A stretch of 64,000 nt of DNA from Amycolatopsis vastitatis (GTDB taxonomy: Bacteria; Actinomycetota; Actinomycetes; Mycobacteriales; Pseudonocardiaceae). The notes under the pieces are model-generated. The model was not told the origin of the DNA. It saw only the letters and a program-made list of their open reading frames with translations, and searched no databases. The first letter of the stretch is position 1. Every line of letters starts with the position of its first letter. Location of the stretch: NCBI RefSeq assembly GCF_002234595.1, contig NZ_NMUL01000011.1, positions 38,492-102,491 of the forward strand, read 5' to 3'. Below, in pieces: positions 52,088-61,345 of the stretch. Made by a program: the position numbers and the translations under genes.

Positions 52088-54203
52088 CTCGTTGCCGGTC
52101 AAAGCCGATTCTGTGCTCGACGGCGAGCTGATCGACGACACATTGCCGCAGCCGCGCCCGCGCGCACCGAAGAGGAATCGCTTCGTGTTGTGGTGGCTGC
52201 ACTCGCCGCGAGTTCCGTTGTGGCTCAAGAGCAAGCCGCAGGCGAGGCAAGCACTTAAGGATGCCGTGGTGTGGCTGGTCCTCTCGCCGCTGCGGTTCCT
52301 CGGTGCGGTTGTGCGTGGCGCCGTGGTCGGCGCGCGGTGGTGGCGTGGGTGGGTGACTGTCCGGGACTACCGGACGGCCGCCGAGGAGTCGGAGAAGCTC
52401 GCCGACAAGTTCACCGAGATCAGGGCACTCACGCTGTTCCGGTGGAAGGTGACCGGTGCTGTCCTGGTCGGTACGGCCGTGGCGGTCGCTGTCGCCGATC
52501 TCGTGTACGGAACCGATCCTTTGTGGATCGGCGGAGCCGCTGCCTCAGTAGCGCTCGCGGTCCTCGGGCGCAGGAAGGACGGCAGTCCCGGCCGCAAGCC
52601 AGCGCTCGCCGGTCCGCGCACGTTGGCTTGGACGATGGACCCGCAGGTCCTGGTGGACGCGTTCCGTGACGCGAAGCTGATCGGCAAGGACGAGACGTTG
52701 CGGCTCGTCGAACGTGCGACGCGCGTCGGAGATGGCTGGGCCGTCACCGTCGATCTCCCTGCCACCCGCAAGGCGGCCGACGTGGTCAAGAACAGGGACG
52801 CGCTCGCGTCGGCACTTGCCGTCGATGAAGTACAGCTCATCGTGGAGCGTGTCCGGGGCAATGGCGGACACGCCGGCCGGGTATCGATGTGGGTAGCCGA
52901 CGAAGACCCGTACAGCTCGCCACCGTTGCGGACGCCGCTGCTCGGCGTGACGCAGTGGGACGCCTGGCGGCCGATCCCGTTCGGACGGGACGCGCGAGAC
53001 CGGCGGATCGACCTTCCGCTGGTGTGGACGTCGCTGCTCGTGGGCGCGATTCCGAGGCAGGGTAAGACGTTTGCCGCACGGCTCGCCGCGGCTGGTCTCA
53101 TCTTGGACGCGTGGGTGCGGTTGTATGTGGCGGACTTCAAGGCCGGGAAAGACTGGGACGCGGCCGGCCTGGTGGCTCACCGTTTCATGTCCGGCGACGA
53201 GCCCGAACACGTCCTGGCGCTCGTGGACTGGCTGATCGAGCTGGTAGGCGAAGTTCAGACGCGGTTCCGGCGGATGCGCGACCTGGACGACCTGACGTGC
53301 CCGGAGTCGAAGGTCACGCCGGAGATGTCCCGCGACAAGGCGCTGGACATGCCGATTACGGCGATCTTCATCGATGAGGTCCAAGTTCCCTTGGAAGACC
53401 GCACACCCGTTGACGTGCAAGGAAAGAAACTTCCCGCGGGTGAGTACGTCGGCGAACTGCTGACGTGGCTGGCGAAGAAGGGACCGGCCGCAGGGATCGT
53501 GCTCGTGCTCGCCACGCAGCGACCGGACTCCAAGACGATCCCGTCCGGGCTGCGGGCGGTCCTCGGGTCGCGGTTCGCCCTGCGGGTGATGGACTGGCGC
53601 GACTCCAACATCGTGCTCGGCGAGCAGATGAACACGCGCGGGTTCGACTCGTCCAGGCTGCTGCCCTCACATAAGGGCGTGGGCATCCTGCGGCCGGACG
53701 GCGACACGGCGGCCGGGGCGGACGTGCTGGCTATGACGGTCCGGACCTACTACATGCCGAACGAGGATTGGCGGACCATCTGTGAGCAGGGCCGGGCGCT
53801 GCGCGAGGCGGCCGGGACGCTCACCGGACACGCGGCCGGCCAGGACACGACGCCGGCGCTCGACCACGCTGCGGCAGTCAAGGCGATCGGTGCAGGTCAG
53901 CCGGTTGACGCGGTTCAGCTGCCTGAGTTGCTCGCGTCGCTCGTCGAGTACCTGGGCGACGACCTGGGCCCGGATGGCAGGGAGTTCGTGCCCACGGCTG
54001 AGTTGCTGGGCGCCCTGGAGATCGACCGGAAGACGTTCGCGCAGGAGATGACCGATCGGGGATGCCGGCCGACGCGAGACCGTGTGACCGGCGAGGACGG
54101 CGAGACACGGCAGGTGCGCGGGTATCTGACGGCTGAAATCAGGAGCGCCATCGACCGCGCGACGAGCGACGACGAACTGGTCGACCAGGAGGACCGGCCA
54201 TGA
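52080..54203 (+). CDS. FtsK/SpoIIIE-type conjugative DNA translocase (TraB/TraSA-like)
   Basis: 707 residues; ATG overlaps the previous gene by 8 nt. Two membrane segments lie before residue ~180 (WKVTGAVLVGTAVAVAVADL, LWIGGAAASVALAVLG). The motor domain has Walker A in LLVGAIPRQGKTFAARLAAA, Walker B in MPITAIFIDEVQVPLEDR and GIVLVLATQRPDSKTIPSGL; the C-terminal ~110 residues include a winged-helix-like region (FVPTAELLGALEIDRKTFAQ) that may recognise the clt-type repeats. Single-protein double-strand DNA transfer of this type defines actinomycete conjugative elements. Confidence 0.9.
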   Translation: MTDSLPVKADSVLDGELIDDTLPQPRPRAPKRNRFVLWWLHSPRVPLWLKSKPQARQALKDAVVWLVLSPLRFLGAVVRGAVVGARWWRGWVTVRDYRTAAEESEKLADKFTEIRALTLFRWKVTGAVLVGTAVAVAVADLVYGTDPLWIGGAAASVALAVLGRRKDGSPGRKPALAGPRTLAWTMDPQVLVDAFRDAKLIGKDETLRLVERATRVGDGWAVTVDLPATRKAADVVKNRDALASALAVDEVQLIVERVRGNGGHAGRVSMWVADEDPYSSPPLRTPLLGVTQWDAWRPIPFGRDARDRRIDLPLVWTSLLVGAIPRQGKTFAARLAAAGLILDAWVRLYVADFKAGKDWDAAGLVAHRFMSGDEPEHVLALVDWLIELVGEVQTRFRRMRDLDDLTCPESKVTPEMSRDKALDMPITAIFIDEVQVPLEDRTPVDVQGKKLPAGEYVGELLTWLAKKGPAAGIVLVLATQRPDSKTIPSGLRAVLGSRFALRVMDWRDSNIVLGEQMNTRGFDSSRLLPSHKGVGILRPDGDTAAGADVLAMTVRTYYMPNEDWRTICEQGRALREAAGTLTGHAAGQDTTPALDHAAAVKAIGAGQPVDAVQLPELLASLVEYLGDDLGPDGREFVPTAELLGALEIDRKTFAQEMTDRGCRPTRDRVTGEDGETRQVRGYLTAEIRSAIDRATSDDELVDQEDRP

Positions 54204-54363
54204 GCACCGAGCACTCCGAATATCGACCGATTCGGGTTATTTCTACCTGCGGAATTGCCCAAGCTGACGCCAGCTGTCGCGCGTGGCTTACTGGCCATTC
54301 TGATCGAGCTTACCGAGGTGCCGGTGCTGGACGGACCGACAGAGGGGGTGGACCATGACGGCT
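54200..54363 (+). CDS. small coupled protein, probably frameshifted
   Basis: ATG 54200 overlaps the Tra stop (ATGA) and reads MSTEHSEYRPIR; in that frame it ends at TGA 54356-54358, overlapping the recombinase start. The protein-like C-terminus lies in another frame: GLFLPAELPKLTPAVARGLL then AILIELTEVPVLDGPTEGVD, ending at TGA 54361-54363. A one-base indel near 54232 would join them into a ~54-residue protein. Confidence 0.5.
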
Positions 54364-55200
54364 GAAATCAGCAACGACCCGTGGTCGACGTTGGACGAGA
54401 TTCTGGGCCTTGAGGTGGCCGATCCCGTGGACAACGGGATCGGGGAACTGGCGGGCTACGGCCGGTGCTCGACTGAGGACAACCAAGATCCGGAGACGTC
54501 CCGCGGCTGGCAGTTCGGGAACGCGCGGAAGTTCGTCGAGCCGCTCGGCGGCCGGATCGTCGAGGAGTTCTTCGACGTCGGTCAGTCGCGGTCAGTCCCC
54601 TGGGAGCGGCGCAACGAGGCCGCGCGGCTGCTCGCCGAGCTGAAGAACCCACGGCGGACGTGGAACGCCGTCGTGGTCGGCGAGGGCACCCGATGCTGGT
54701 TCGGCAACCAGTTCTCACTGATCGCGCCAAGGTTCGCGGCTTATGGCGTGGATCTCTGGGTGCCCGAACTGGGCGGCAAGTACGACCCGCGGAATCCTTC
54801 GCACAAGATGCTCATGAGCGTGCTCGGTGGGATGAGCGAGTCGGAGCGTCAGCATGTCCAGGCACGTGTCCGCGCGGCGATGGACGCGCAGGTTGTCAAC
54901 GAAGGGCGACACCAGGGCGGCCGGGCACCGTACGGGTACGTCGTGGTCGACGGCGGCCCGCACCCGAACCCGCGAAAGGCGGCCGAGGGCTTCCGGCTGC
55001 GCGTGCTGGCGATCGACAAGGAAGCGGCCGACGTCGTGCGCCGGATCTTCGCCGAGTACCTGGAAGGGGTCGGCGATCGCTGCGGCCTTCCGGCCGCTCT
55101 TCACTTGACCCCGCCAAGTTCCCCGGACACCGCCAACTCGCTCCGAACAGGGCATCTGGTGTCCTGTCCGGTTGATTCTGGCGGATGCGTGGCGGGCTGA
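54355..55200 (+). pseudogene. large serine recombinase, N-terminal part only
   Basis: From ATG 54355. The resolvase domain is intact with the nucleophile in GYGRCSTEDNQDPETSRGWQ, then VVVGEGTRCWFGNQF, and MLMSVLGGMSESERQHVQAR. The recombinase domain begins (GRHQGGRAPYGYVVVDGG, AADVVRRIFAEYLEG) but homology ends at ~55075, where ~45 unrelated residues lead to a stop. The zinc ribbon and coiled-coil arm are missing; a C-terminal arm of such an enzyme exists at 35651-36199 on the same strand at the other end of the element. Confidence 0.85.
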
Positions 55201-55206
55201 GCTGGT

Positions 55207-55227
55207 GTCCGCCAAGTAGGTATGAAC
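55207..55227 (+). repeat. 21-bp direct repeat, right copy (possible att site)
   Basis: GTCCGCCAAGTAGGTATGAAC, related 18/21 to 34783-34803. Further CCGCCAAGT/CCGCCAACT units occur at about 55107 and 55130, and an inverted one at about 55183, so the right boundary holds several related short sites. Confidence 0.5.
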
Positions 55228-55264
55228 TCGGGCGTGCCGAGTTGTTCGGGGCCTAACTTGAGTT

Positions 55265-56020
55265 TTAACCTGTTCGGCGGGGATGTGGGTTGTTGGACTT
55301 TGGTGTCTTGCCGTGACTGGGTTTCCGTTTGTTTGGGCTGGTCACGATATGCACGTCATGGCGTGATGCGGGCTGTCGGTTGGGTGTCCCGGGTGGGCGG
55401 CCAGGGCCAGGCCGGGAGGGTTTCGGGCCACCGGCCGGACGAGCGGTATGCGCACGCAGGTGCCGAAAACCTCGCCGGACTCGGGCCGGGGACAGCCTTT
55501 GTGGTGCGATGGTTTTCTCCCACGGACGTCGCAGGTCGGCTGCCAGGCCGCGGGCGAGGCGCAGTTGGGTGTAGGCGACCAGCAGCGGCCAGGTCCACCG
55601 GTCAGCGGCCTCGGGAGACCGCAGTTTCGGGGCGGTCCAGCCAAGGGTCTGCTTGAGCATGCGGAAGGTGTGCTCAATGTCGAACCGGCGCAGGAACGCC
55701 TGCCACAACAGATCAACCATCGCCGAATCGAGACCAATGCCGGAATGCCACAGCCACACCGGTTTCGGGTCGCCCCGGACGGCAGCCGCTCGACCTGCAA
55801 GCGGATCACGGTGCCTTCCAGAATCGGCAAATTCCCGGCGTGGCCGGCCCACGCGATGCGATGGGGCAGTCTCGGGTGCGGACGATCCCATGCCCTGGCG
55901 TGGGCCGGACCGTAGAGGCGGGTCTCGGTTCGGGTGTCGACATCCGGTTCACCCCAGGTATCCGGGTCGCCGAAAACGAACTCGCCGCCGTGACGGCGGG
56001 GCCGCTGTGGGCGGGACACT
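55265..56020 (-). pseudogene. actinobacterial DDE transposase (NF041680-like), 3' part, frameshifted
   Basis: The first part (~56020-55790) reads RRHGGEFVFGDPDTWGEPD, AWDRPHPRLPHRIAWAGHAG and EGTVIRLQVERLPSGA. After a shift at ~55770 it continues KPVWLWHSGIGLDSAMVDLL, FDIEHTFRMLKQTLGWTAPK and ARVRRGFRHLRAHTARPAG to the stop at 55265. The N-terminal half is missing. Confidence 0.75.
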
Positions 56021-56154
56021 CGGTGGCCGTCCTGCACGAGGTATACGCCAAGGTCCTGGCCGGGCTCGAAGAGGAATCGCTGGGCAAGATCGCTCGCATC
56101 CTGGGCCTGCTCCTGGACGACGACGAAGACAGCGAGAACATGAGGCCAAGCTGA
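56005..56154 (+). pseudogene. tyrosine integrase C-terminal fragment
   Basis: LWAGHSVAVLHEVYAKVLAG then LEEESLGKIARILGLLLDDD is the last ~50 residues of an actinomycete tyrosine integrase, including the catalytic His (GHS) and the nucleophile Tyr (VYAK). It abuts the transposase remnant on the other strand. Confidence 0.7.
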
Positions 56155-56186
56155 GCAGGCGCTGCGCCGAGTCGATGCGGCGGGCG

Positions 56187-56915
56187 TCACCGCTTGACTC
56201 GGGCGCGGACGGCCAGCACCGCCAGGGCGAGAAGGAGCGGGCCAAGGAATCGTCCAGCCATGGTCGTCCACGTGCCGGTGGGAGTGAGCTTTTGGCCAGC
56301 GTCCCGGAACACCACTGACCCCAATGCCAGTTGGACTGCTTTCTCAGCTCGGGCTGCCGTCCAGCGCTGCGCTGGTGGCGGTAGAGCGACAGGGGTATCA
56401 CTCAGCTGCAAGGTGACAGACTGCGGTGCACGAGCTGGCGCCGCAGAGAGCGTTCCGGTGGCCAGTTGTGGAGGACTGTCGGCGGGCAGACCCCAGCCCA
56501 GCAGTAGCACGGTGAGGACCGTCACGAGTGCAGCGAGGCCCGCAACAGCGCGCAGAGCGCGCTGACCATAGCCAGAAACCAGCCAGTACAAGCCGAGGAC
56601 GATCTTGTCGCGCCTCGAACCAGCGTGCCGGCGGGCTTCCATCTCTCCGTAGTAAAAGTCGCCCGCACCGGCCTCGTCCTTGCCGTCCTCTAGAGCTTTC
56701 CGCAGCGATCGGTACAACACTGCCAGCCGTGGCGCCGCCATCTCGGCCGGTTGATCGGTTAGCGGGTGTGTCTTCCAGCCCGCAGCCTTGCCGCCCGGCG
56801 TATCCAGACGCCATGCGTGCTCCTCGGCGAGGACATGTCGGCGAGTCCACCGCCAGAGGAAAGGCCACCCAGGCCCGCGATGCCATCCGGTGGGAGGGTG
56901 GTGGAAGGGGCTGCT
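56187..56915 (-). pseudogene. pentapeptide-repeat membrane protein, C-terminal part
   Basis: The minus strand, open without a start, reads PTGWHRGPGWPFLWRWTRRH, RLAVLYRSLRKALEDGKDEA, GDFYYGEMEARRHA, the membrane segment IVLGLYWLVSGYGQRALRAV then LAALVTVLTVLLLGWGL, and a C-terminal helix (FLGPLLLALAVLAVRARVKR). This is the conserved tail of a pentapeptide-repeat membrane family; repeats and N-terminus are gone at ~56918. Confidence 0.75.
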
Positions 56916-56924
56916 GCAATGGCA

Positions 56925-57474
56925 GGGGAGCCGCCCGCCGGTCAGAGATGTCGCTAACGCCGACGTTCTCGACCAGGTGCTCGACGAGAGCCAACGGCTG
57001 TTGCACAACGTGCTCGCCGCGGTGGCGACGCGTGTCGCGCAACTCCGCCGGTTCATCAAGCACAACTTCGAGGCCGGCTCTCCGATCGCCACCGAGTACA
57101 GCGAACGAGTCACCGAGTTGTTCGCCAGCGACGTCACCGCAGCCTTCCTGCAAAAGATGCGCAACGAACTCGCGCATGCTCAGCTGCCGATCGTCTCGAG
57201 CACAGAGACCATCAGCGCCGGTTCGGCCACCGTCGCGATCGTGCTCCCGTGCGACGCCTTGCTGAACTGGACAGACTGGAACACCGAGATCATCACCTGG
57301 CTTGCCGAGCTGCCAAGCGACGTGGTCGACATCGGCGAACTCCTCGGTGCCTACGCGCGCCGGGCCGGCAACCTCGACCATTGGCTCCATGAGCGCATCG
57401 GGACCGAGCAGCGTAGCGAAATCGATCAGTTCGCGGCTGCTGAAGACGCCTTCTTCCGGTCGCGTGGGATGTAA
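56925..57474 (+). pseudogene. hypothetical protein, 5'-truncated
   Basis: The frame DVLDQVLDESQRLLHNVLAA, FIKHNFEAGSPIATEYSERV, AAFLQKMRNELAHAQLPIVS and LLGAYARRAGNLDHWLHERI is clearly protein-like but has no in-frame start after the junction at ~56920. It resembles HEPN-like helical proteins of unknown role (KMRNELAH); family not established. Confidence 0.5.
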
Positions 57475-57558
57475 AGGCTCGACAGGTTCGTGACCTGGCC
57501 TACACACGTACAGGCGGCCGGGTCGGCGGTTCCGGGCGCGTGGAGGACTGGTCCGGTT

Positions 57559-57978
57559 GTGACTGCGCTCCCGCTCGTCTTCGACGCCCCCAAGCGTGGC
57601 CTGCCGCCGCGCCACCTCGCCGACCTCTCGGTGGCCGAGCGCGCCGCCGCCGTGGTCGAGCTGGGGGAGAAGCCGTTCCGCGCGAAGCAGCTGTCGAACC
57701 ACTACTTCTCGCGCCTGACGGTGGACCCGGCGGAGATGACCGACATCCCGGCGGCTTCGCGGGACCGGCTGGTCGCCGACCTGATGCCGACGTTGCTGAC
57801 CGAGGTCCGCGCGCTGGCGGCCGACGACGGCGCGACGCGCAAGACGCTGTGGCGGGCCCACGACGGCACGCTGCTGGAGAGCGTCCTGATGCGCTACCCG
57901 GACCGCGCGACGCTGTGCATCTCGAGCCAGGCGGACTGCGGCATGCCGTGGCCGTTCTGCGCGACGGGCCAGAGCGTC
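57559..57978 (+). pseudogene. rlmN: 23S rRNA m2A2503 methyltransferase, N-terminal fragment
   Basis: From GTG 57559: [60 protein letters not shown] and [17 protein letters not shown]. The radical-SAM cluster should be CxxxCxxC; here the middle cysteine is Trp (CGMPWPFC). Homology ends right after CATGQ, so the catalytic barrel is missing. A functional rlmN should exist elsewhere in the genome. Confidence 0.85.
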
Positions 57979-58285
57979 CACAGCAAGGCCCGACGCCAGC
58001 CCTGGCCATTCCAACATCAGCAGTCCGGTCCCGGCGACAGCGCTGAACAGCGCCAGGTCCGGCCGGACCAACACACGCGGTCCTACGACGGCGCGGTGAC
58101 CGCGACCGGGCAGACGGGTGTCCGGCCGGCGTCGCGGACGAGCAGCCACCAGGTGGAGCCGAGCCACAGGGTGCAGCCGGCGGTCGCAGATACCACAGCG
58201 GATCAGGTCGGCGAGAGTGAACCGGCGAGTCTGACCGTCGCCAGCTGGGCGCATGGCCCGGATCTGCTGTGTGGCGTCCAACGCT
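57979..58285 (-). pseudogene. decayed fragments incl. recombinase zinc-ribbon-like segment
   Basis: On the minus strand, [20 protein letters not shown] (about 58240-58180) resembles the zinc ribbon of a serine recombinase; farther left, [20 protein letters not shown] then [14 protein letters not shown] (about 58060-57980) looks like a membrane segment of an unknown protein. Neither part has a start or an intact frame. Confidence 0.35.
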
Positions 58286-58396
58286 CCGAACTACTTCCGG
58301 GCTGTGGTCGAGCGGGCTGATCGCAAGGTCGGCCGGTAGTTCACCCGAGGCGGGTCGCGGCCGGTACAGTGGCCGCGACTCGCGGGAGCCGGTTGT

Positions 58397-58855
58397 TCAG
58401 CAGCCAGGCTGAACTGCTGTGCCGGTGCTCCAGCCGCCCGAATACTGGATCGTGCCCGACGCCCAGGCGCAGCCGGGTGCGTAGAGCATGTTCCCGTAGA
58501 CGGGGCTGCCGTTGCCGTTGAAGTCGAAGTAGTCGTGGGATGCCGGGCTCTGCCGGTAGATGTCGGCGTACCGCCAGAAGCTGCTGGGGTTGGCGCCGCC
58601 GGCGGCGACGGTGACCCGCGACCAGTTGGTCTGGCAGGTGGGTGACCAGCGGAGTTCGACGGTGCCGACGCTGCCGATGGCGGCGCTCGCGACGGTGGTG
58701 GATCCGGCGCTGCAGCCGGTCGCCACCGGGTCCAGGTGGTCACAGCCGTATCCGGAGCAAGTGACTTCGACGTGTGCGGGCGCCGCCTGTGCCACGGTTG
58801 CAGGTACCAGCGACATGGCGAGTGCGGCGAGGATGGCAAGAGAGCGTCGAGACAT
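58397..58855 (-). CDS. secreted DUF2690-type protein
   Basis: 152 residues from ATG. A signal peptide (SRRSLAILAALAMSLVPATV, cleavage near AQAA) is followed by CSGYGCDHLDPVATGC and VELRWSPTCQTNWSRVTV, the DUF2690 core, then a short C-terminal domain with two more cysteines (YAPGCAWASGTIQYSG). Secreted, probably disulfide-bonded, function unknown. Divergent from the NB-ARC regulator with 125 bp between starts. Confidence 0.8.
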   Translation of the reverse strand: MSRRSLAILAALAMSLVPATVAQAAPAHVEVTCSGYGCDHLDPVATGCSAGSTTVASAAIGSVGTVELRWSPTCQTNWSRVTVAAGGANPSSFWRYADIYRQSPASHDYFDFNGNGSPVYGNMLYAPGCAWASGTIQYSGGWSTGTAVQPGC

Positions 58856-58980
58856 CGGGAGGCCTTCCGTCGGGAGTTTCGGGTCTCCCCACCATCCGGG
58901 GTCGCTCGTCCGGTTCCGTCCGGTCCAGCGGATCGGAAATCGGATGGAACGGCCGAGCTCGGCAGGACGGAGGCTGGGCG

Positions 58981-61257
58981 ATGAAGGATCCGATCCCGGG
59001 GTTGCGGGCGCAGCTGAGAAGTCTGAGGACTGCTGCCGGTGAGCCGGCGTTGGAGATCCTGCACAGGCACGCCGCGCTGCTGGGACGTCACCTTCCGACC
59101 TCGACGGCCCACGATCTGGTTTCCGGAAGCCGCCTGCCTCGATGGCCGACGGTGGAATCGTTCGTGCGGGCCTGCCTGCATCACGCCAAGCTGCTGGGGC
59201 TGAAACTGCCGCAGGACATGCTGGCGTTGGCGCACTGGCGTTCGGCCTATGAAGAGGCGGCAGGCCGGATCGGTGGTGACGTGCGTCGGTCGCCTTGCCA
59301 GCTGCCACTCGCCTCGAGGTTGTTCACCAATCGGGACGTGGAACTCGGTCTGATCGATACCGCCGTCTCGTCGATCTTCTTGATCACCGGGTTGGCCGGT
59401 ACGGGCAAGACCAGTCTTGCCCTTCGGTGGGCTCAAGAGAACGTTGACGACTTCCCCGATGGCCAGCTGTATGTGGACATGCGTGGATTCGGTCCGACGG
59501 GCGCCCCGCTGTCCGCAGGCGACGCCGCGAGGTGCCTGCTTGACGCCCTCGACGTCGACCTGCGCTCGCTGCAGACTGATCAGCAGTCGCTGTTCAACCT
59601 GCTGCGCAGCAGCGTGGCAGGCAAACGCCTGCTGATCCTTCTCGACAACGTACGCGACTCGGCCACGGTTGAGCCCCTGCTGCCCGGAGACCGTTCGTGC
59701 GTCGTGCTGGTCACCAGCCGCAACCGGCTCAGCAACCTGATCGCCAATCACGAGACGGTGCCCATCGTGCTCGACGCGCTCGACCCGGAGCAGGCACGCG
59801 TGCTGCTGGGGCGGCACATCGGGAGCACGCGGGTGAGCACCGAGGCCGCGGCGGCGGAGCAGCTGCTCGAACACTGCGGAGGACTTCCGCTGGCGCTGGT
59901 CATCATCGCCGCCCGTGTGGCGGCTCATCCGAGCTTCCCGCTTGCCACGATGAGCAGCGACCTGATGGCGGCGTCTTCGCGCCTGAATACGCTGGACGCC
60001 GGCGAGCTGGCGGTCAACCTGCGGGCGGTGTTCTCGTGGTCCTACGACGACCAGAGCGCCGAGGCGGCCACGTTGCTCACCCTGCTGAGCCTGACACCCG
60101 GTGTCGACATCGGCCTTCCGGCAGCGGCCGCGCTCATGGACTCGCCCGTCGAGCGGATCCAGGTGCTGCTCGACGAGCTGGACCGCAGCCATCTCGTGCA
60201 ACAGCACCTGCCAGGGCGGTACCGGATGCACGACCTGGTCCGGGCCTATGCGCAGGAGTTCGGCGATCGGATGGACACCGCCGCTGCGCTGTACCGCCTG
60301 ATCTGCTTCTACCTGCATACCGCCGATCGCGCCGACGACCTGCTGGATCCGCAGATGCAGCAGATCGCCTTGTCGGGGCCGGATCGCGCTCTGCTGATCA
60401 CGGACCGGAACGACGCGCAGACCTGGTTCACCACCGAACATCGGAACCTGCTGGCCGCACAGTGTCTGGCCCAGAGTCGCGGCTGGCACGATCTGACCTG
60501 GCAGCTGGCTTGGACGTTCGACAGTTTCCACTACCGCCAGGGTCACCTGCTGAGCAACGTTTCGTGCTGGGGGCGAGCGCTCGAGTCCGCCGGCCGCCTC
60601 GCGGAGCCTGCCGCGATCGCCGTCGCCGAGCGATATTTCGGCCGTGCGTTGGCCCGGGCAGGCTATACAGCCGAGGCGGTCGAGCACTTGCGCCGGGCAT
60701 TGGCGTACACGGAGCAGACCGAAGACCGCTACGGACAGGCTCATGTCCACTATTCGATGGGATGGGTGTTCGAACTCGGCGGCGATGACGAACTCGCGTT
60801 GCTGCACTCGACCCGCGCGCTACGGCTCTTTCGCGATCTGGGGGATCCCACGTGGGAAGCCAGGTTGCTGACCAAGGTGGGCTGGGATCATGCTCGCCTT
60901 GGTCAGCACAAGCAGGCGGTGGCGGCGTCTGAATCCGCGCTGACCGCGCATCGCAGCCTGGGCGACGAGTACGGGCAGATAGATGCCCTGCACACGCTCG
61001 GGTACGTCTCGCAGTCCTTGGGGCAACACACCGAGGCGCGTGAGCACTTCCGGCAAGCTGTCGACTTGTGCCGGAAAGCAGGCCACAGCTACGCCGAGGC
61101 GACAAATCTGGTCCAGCTGGGTGACGCCTACGCCGCGCTGGAGCAACCCGACCGCGCGCGCAAGACTTGGCAGGCGGCGGCCGATTTGCTGCGTTCCCAA
61201 GCTCGCACGGCCGAATATGCCCAGGTGGATGCACGGTTGGCGCAAGGGGCGCCTTGA
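58981..61257 (+). CDS. AfsR-like NB-ARC/TPR regulator (STAND ATPase)
   Basis: 758 residues from ATG. The N-terminal ~100 residues are helical (GLRAQLRSLRTAAGEPALEI) and resemble the XRE-like domain that precedes NB-ARC in actinomycetes. The NB-ARC module has Walker A ITGLAGTGKTSLALRWAQ (~residue 145), Walker B LLILLDNVRDSATVEPLLPG, VLVTSRNRLSNL, GLPLAL and the MHD motif YRMHDLVRAYA. The C-terminal ~300 residues are tetratricopeptide repeats (LARAGYTAEAVEHLRRALAY, LGQHTEAREHFRQAVDLCRK). No SARP DNA-binding head is present. It probably senses a signal and controls neighbouring or secondary-metabolism genes. Confidence 0.88.
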   Translation: MKDPIPGLRAQLRSLRTAAGEPALEILHRHAALLGRHLPTSTAHDLVSGSRLPRWPTVESFVRACLHHAKLLGLKLPQDMLALAHWRSAYEEAAGRIGGDVRRSPCQLPLASRLFTNRDVELGLIDTAVSSIFLITGLAGTGKTSLALRWAQENVDDFPDGQLYVDMRGFGPTGAPLSAGDAARCLLDALDVDLRSLQTDQQSLFNLLRSSVAGKRLLILLDNVRDSATVEPLLPGDRSCVVLVTSRNRLSNLIANHETVPIVLDALDPEQARVLLGRHIGSTRVSTEAAAAEQLLEHCGGLPLALVIIAARVAAHPSFPLATMSSDLMAASSRLNTLDAGELAVNLRAVFSWSYDDQSAEAATLLTLLSLTPGVDIGLPAAAALMDSPVERIQVLLDELDRSHLVQQHLPGRYRMHDLVRAYAQEFGDRMDTAAALYRLICFYLHTADRADDLLDPQMQQIALSGPDRALLITDRNDAQTWFTTEHRNLLAAQCLAQSRGWHDLTWQLAWTFDSFHYRQGHLLSNVSCWGRALESAGRLAEPAAIAVAERYFGRALARAGYTAEAVEHLRRALAYTEQTEDRYGQAHVHYSMGWVFELGGDDELALLHSTRALRLFRDLGDPTWEARLLTKVGWDHARLGQHKQAVAASESALTAHRSLGDEYGQIDALHTLGYVSQSLGQHTEAREHFRQAVDLCRKAGHSYAEATNLVQLGDAYAALEQPDRARKTWQAAADLLRSQARTAEYAQVDARLAQGAP

Positions 61258-61345
61258 TCCGGTACCGGTCGCTGACCGGGTGACGTCTCGAGGCGGCCAC
61301 GCACCGCCACGTTCTGACGGCTCCTGACACAGAAACGAGGCGCCC

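Noticed and set aside
35651..55200. Idea that excision would rebuild an intact serine recombinase from the two parts
   Set aside because: The recombinase domain and zinc ribbon (about 250 residues) are in neither part, so simple circularisation cannot restore the enzyme.
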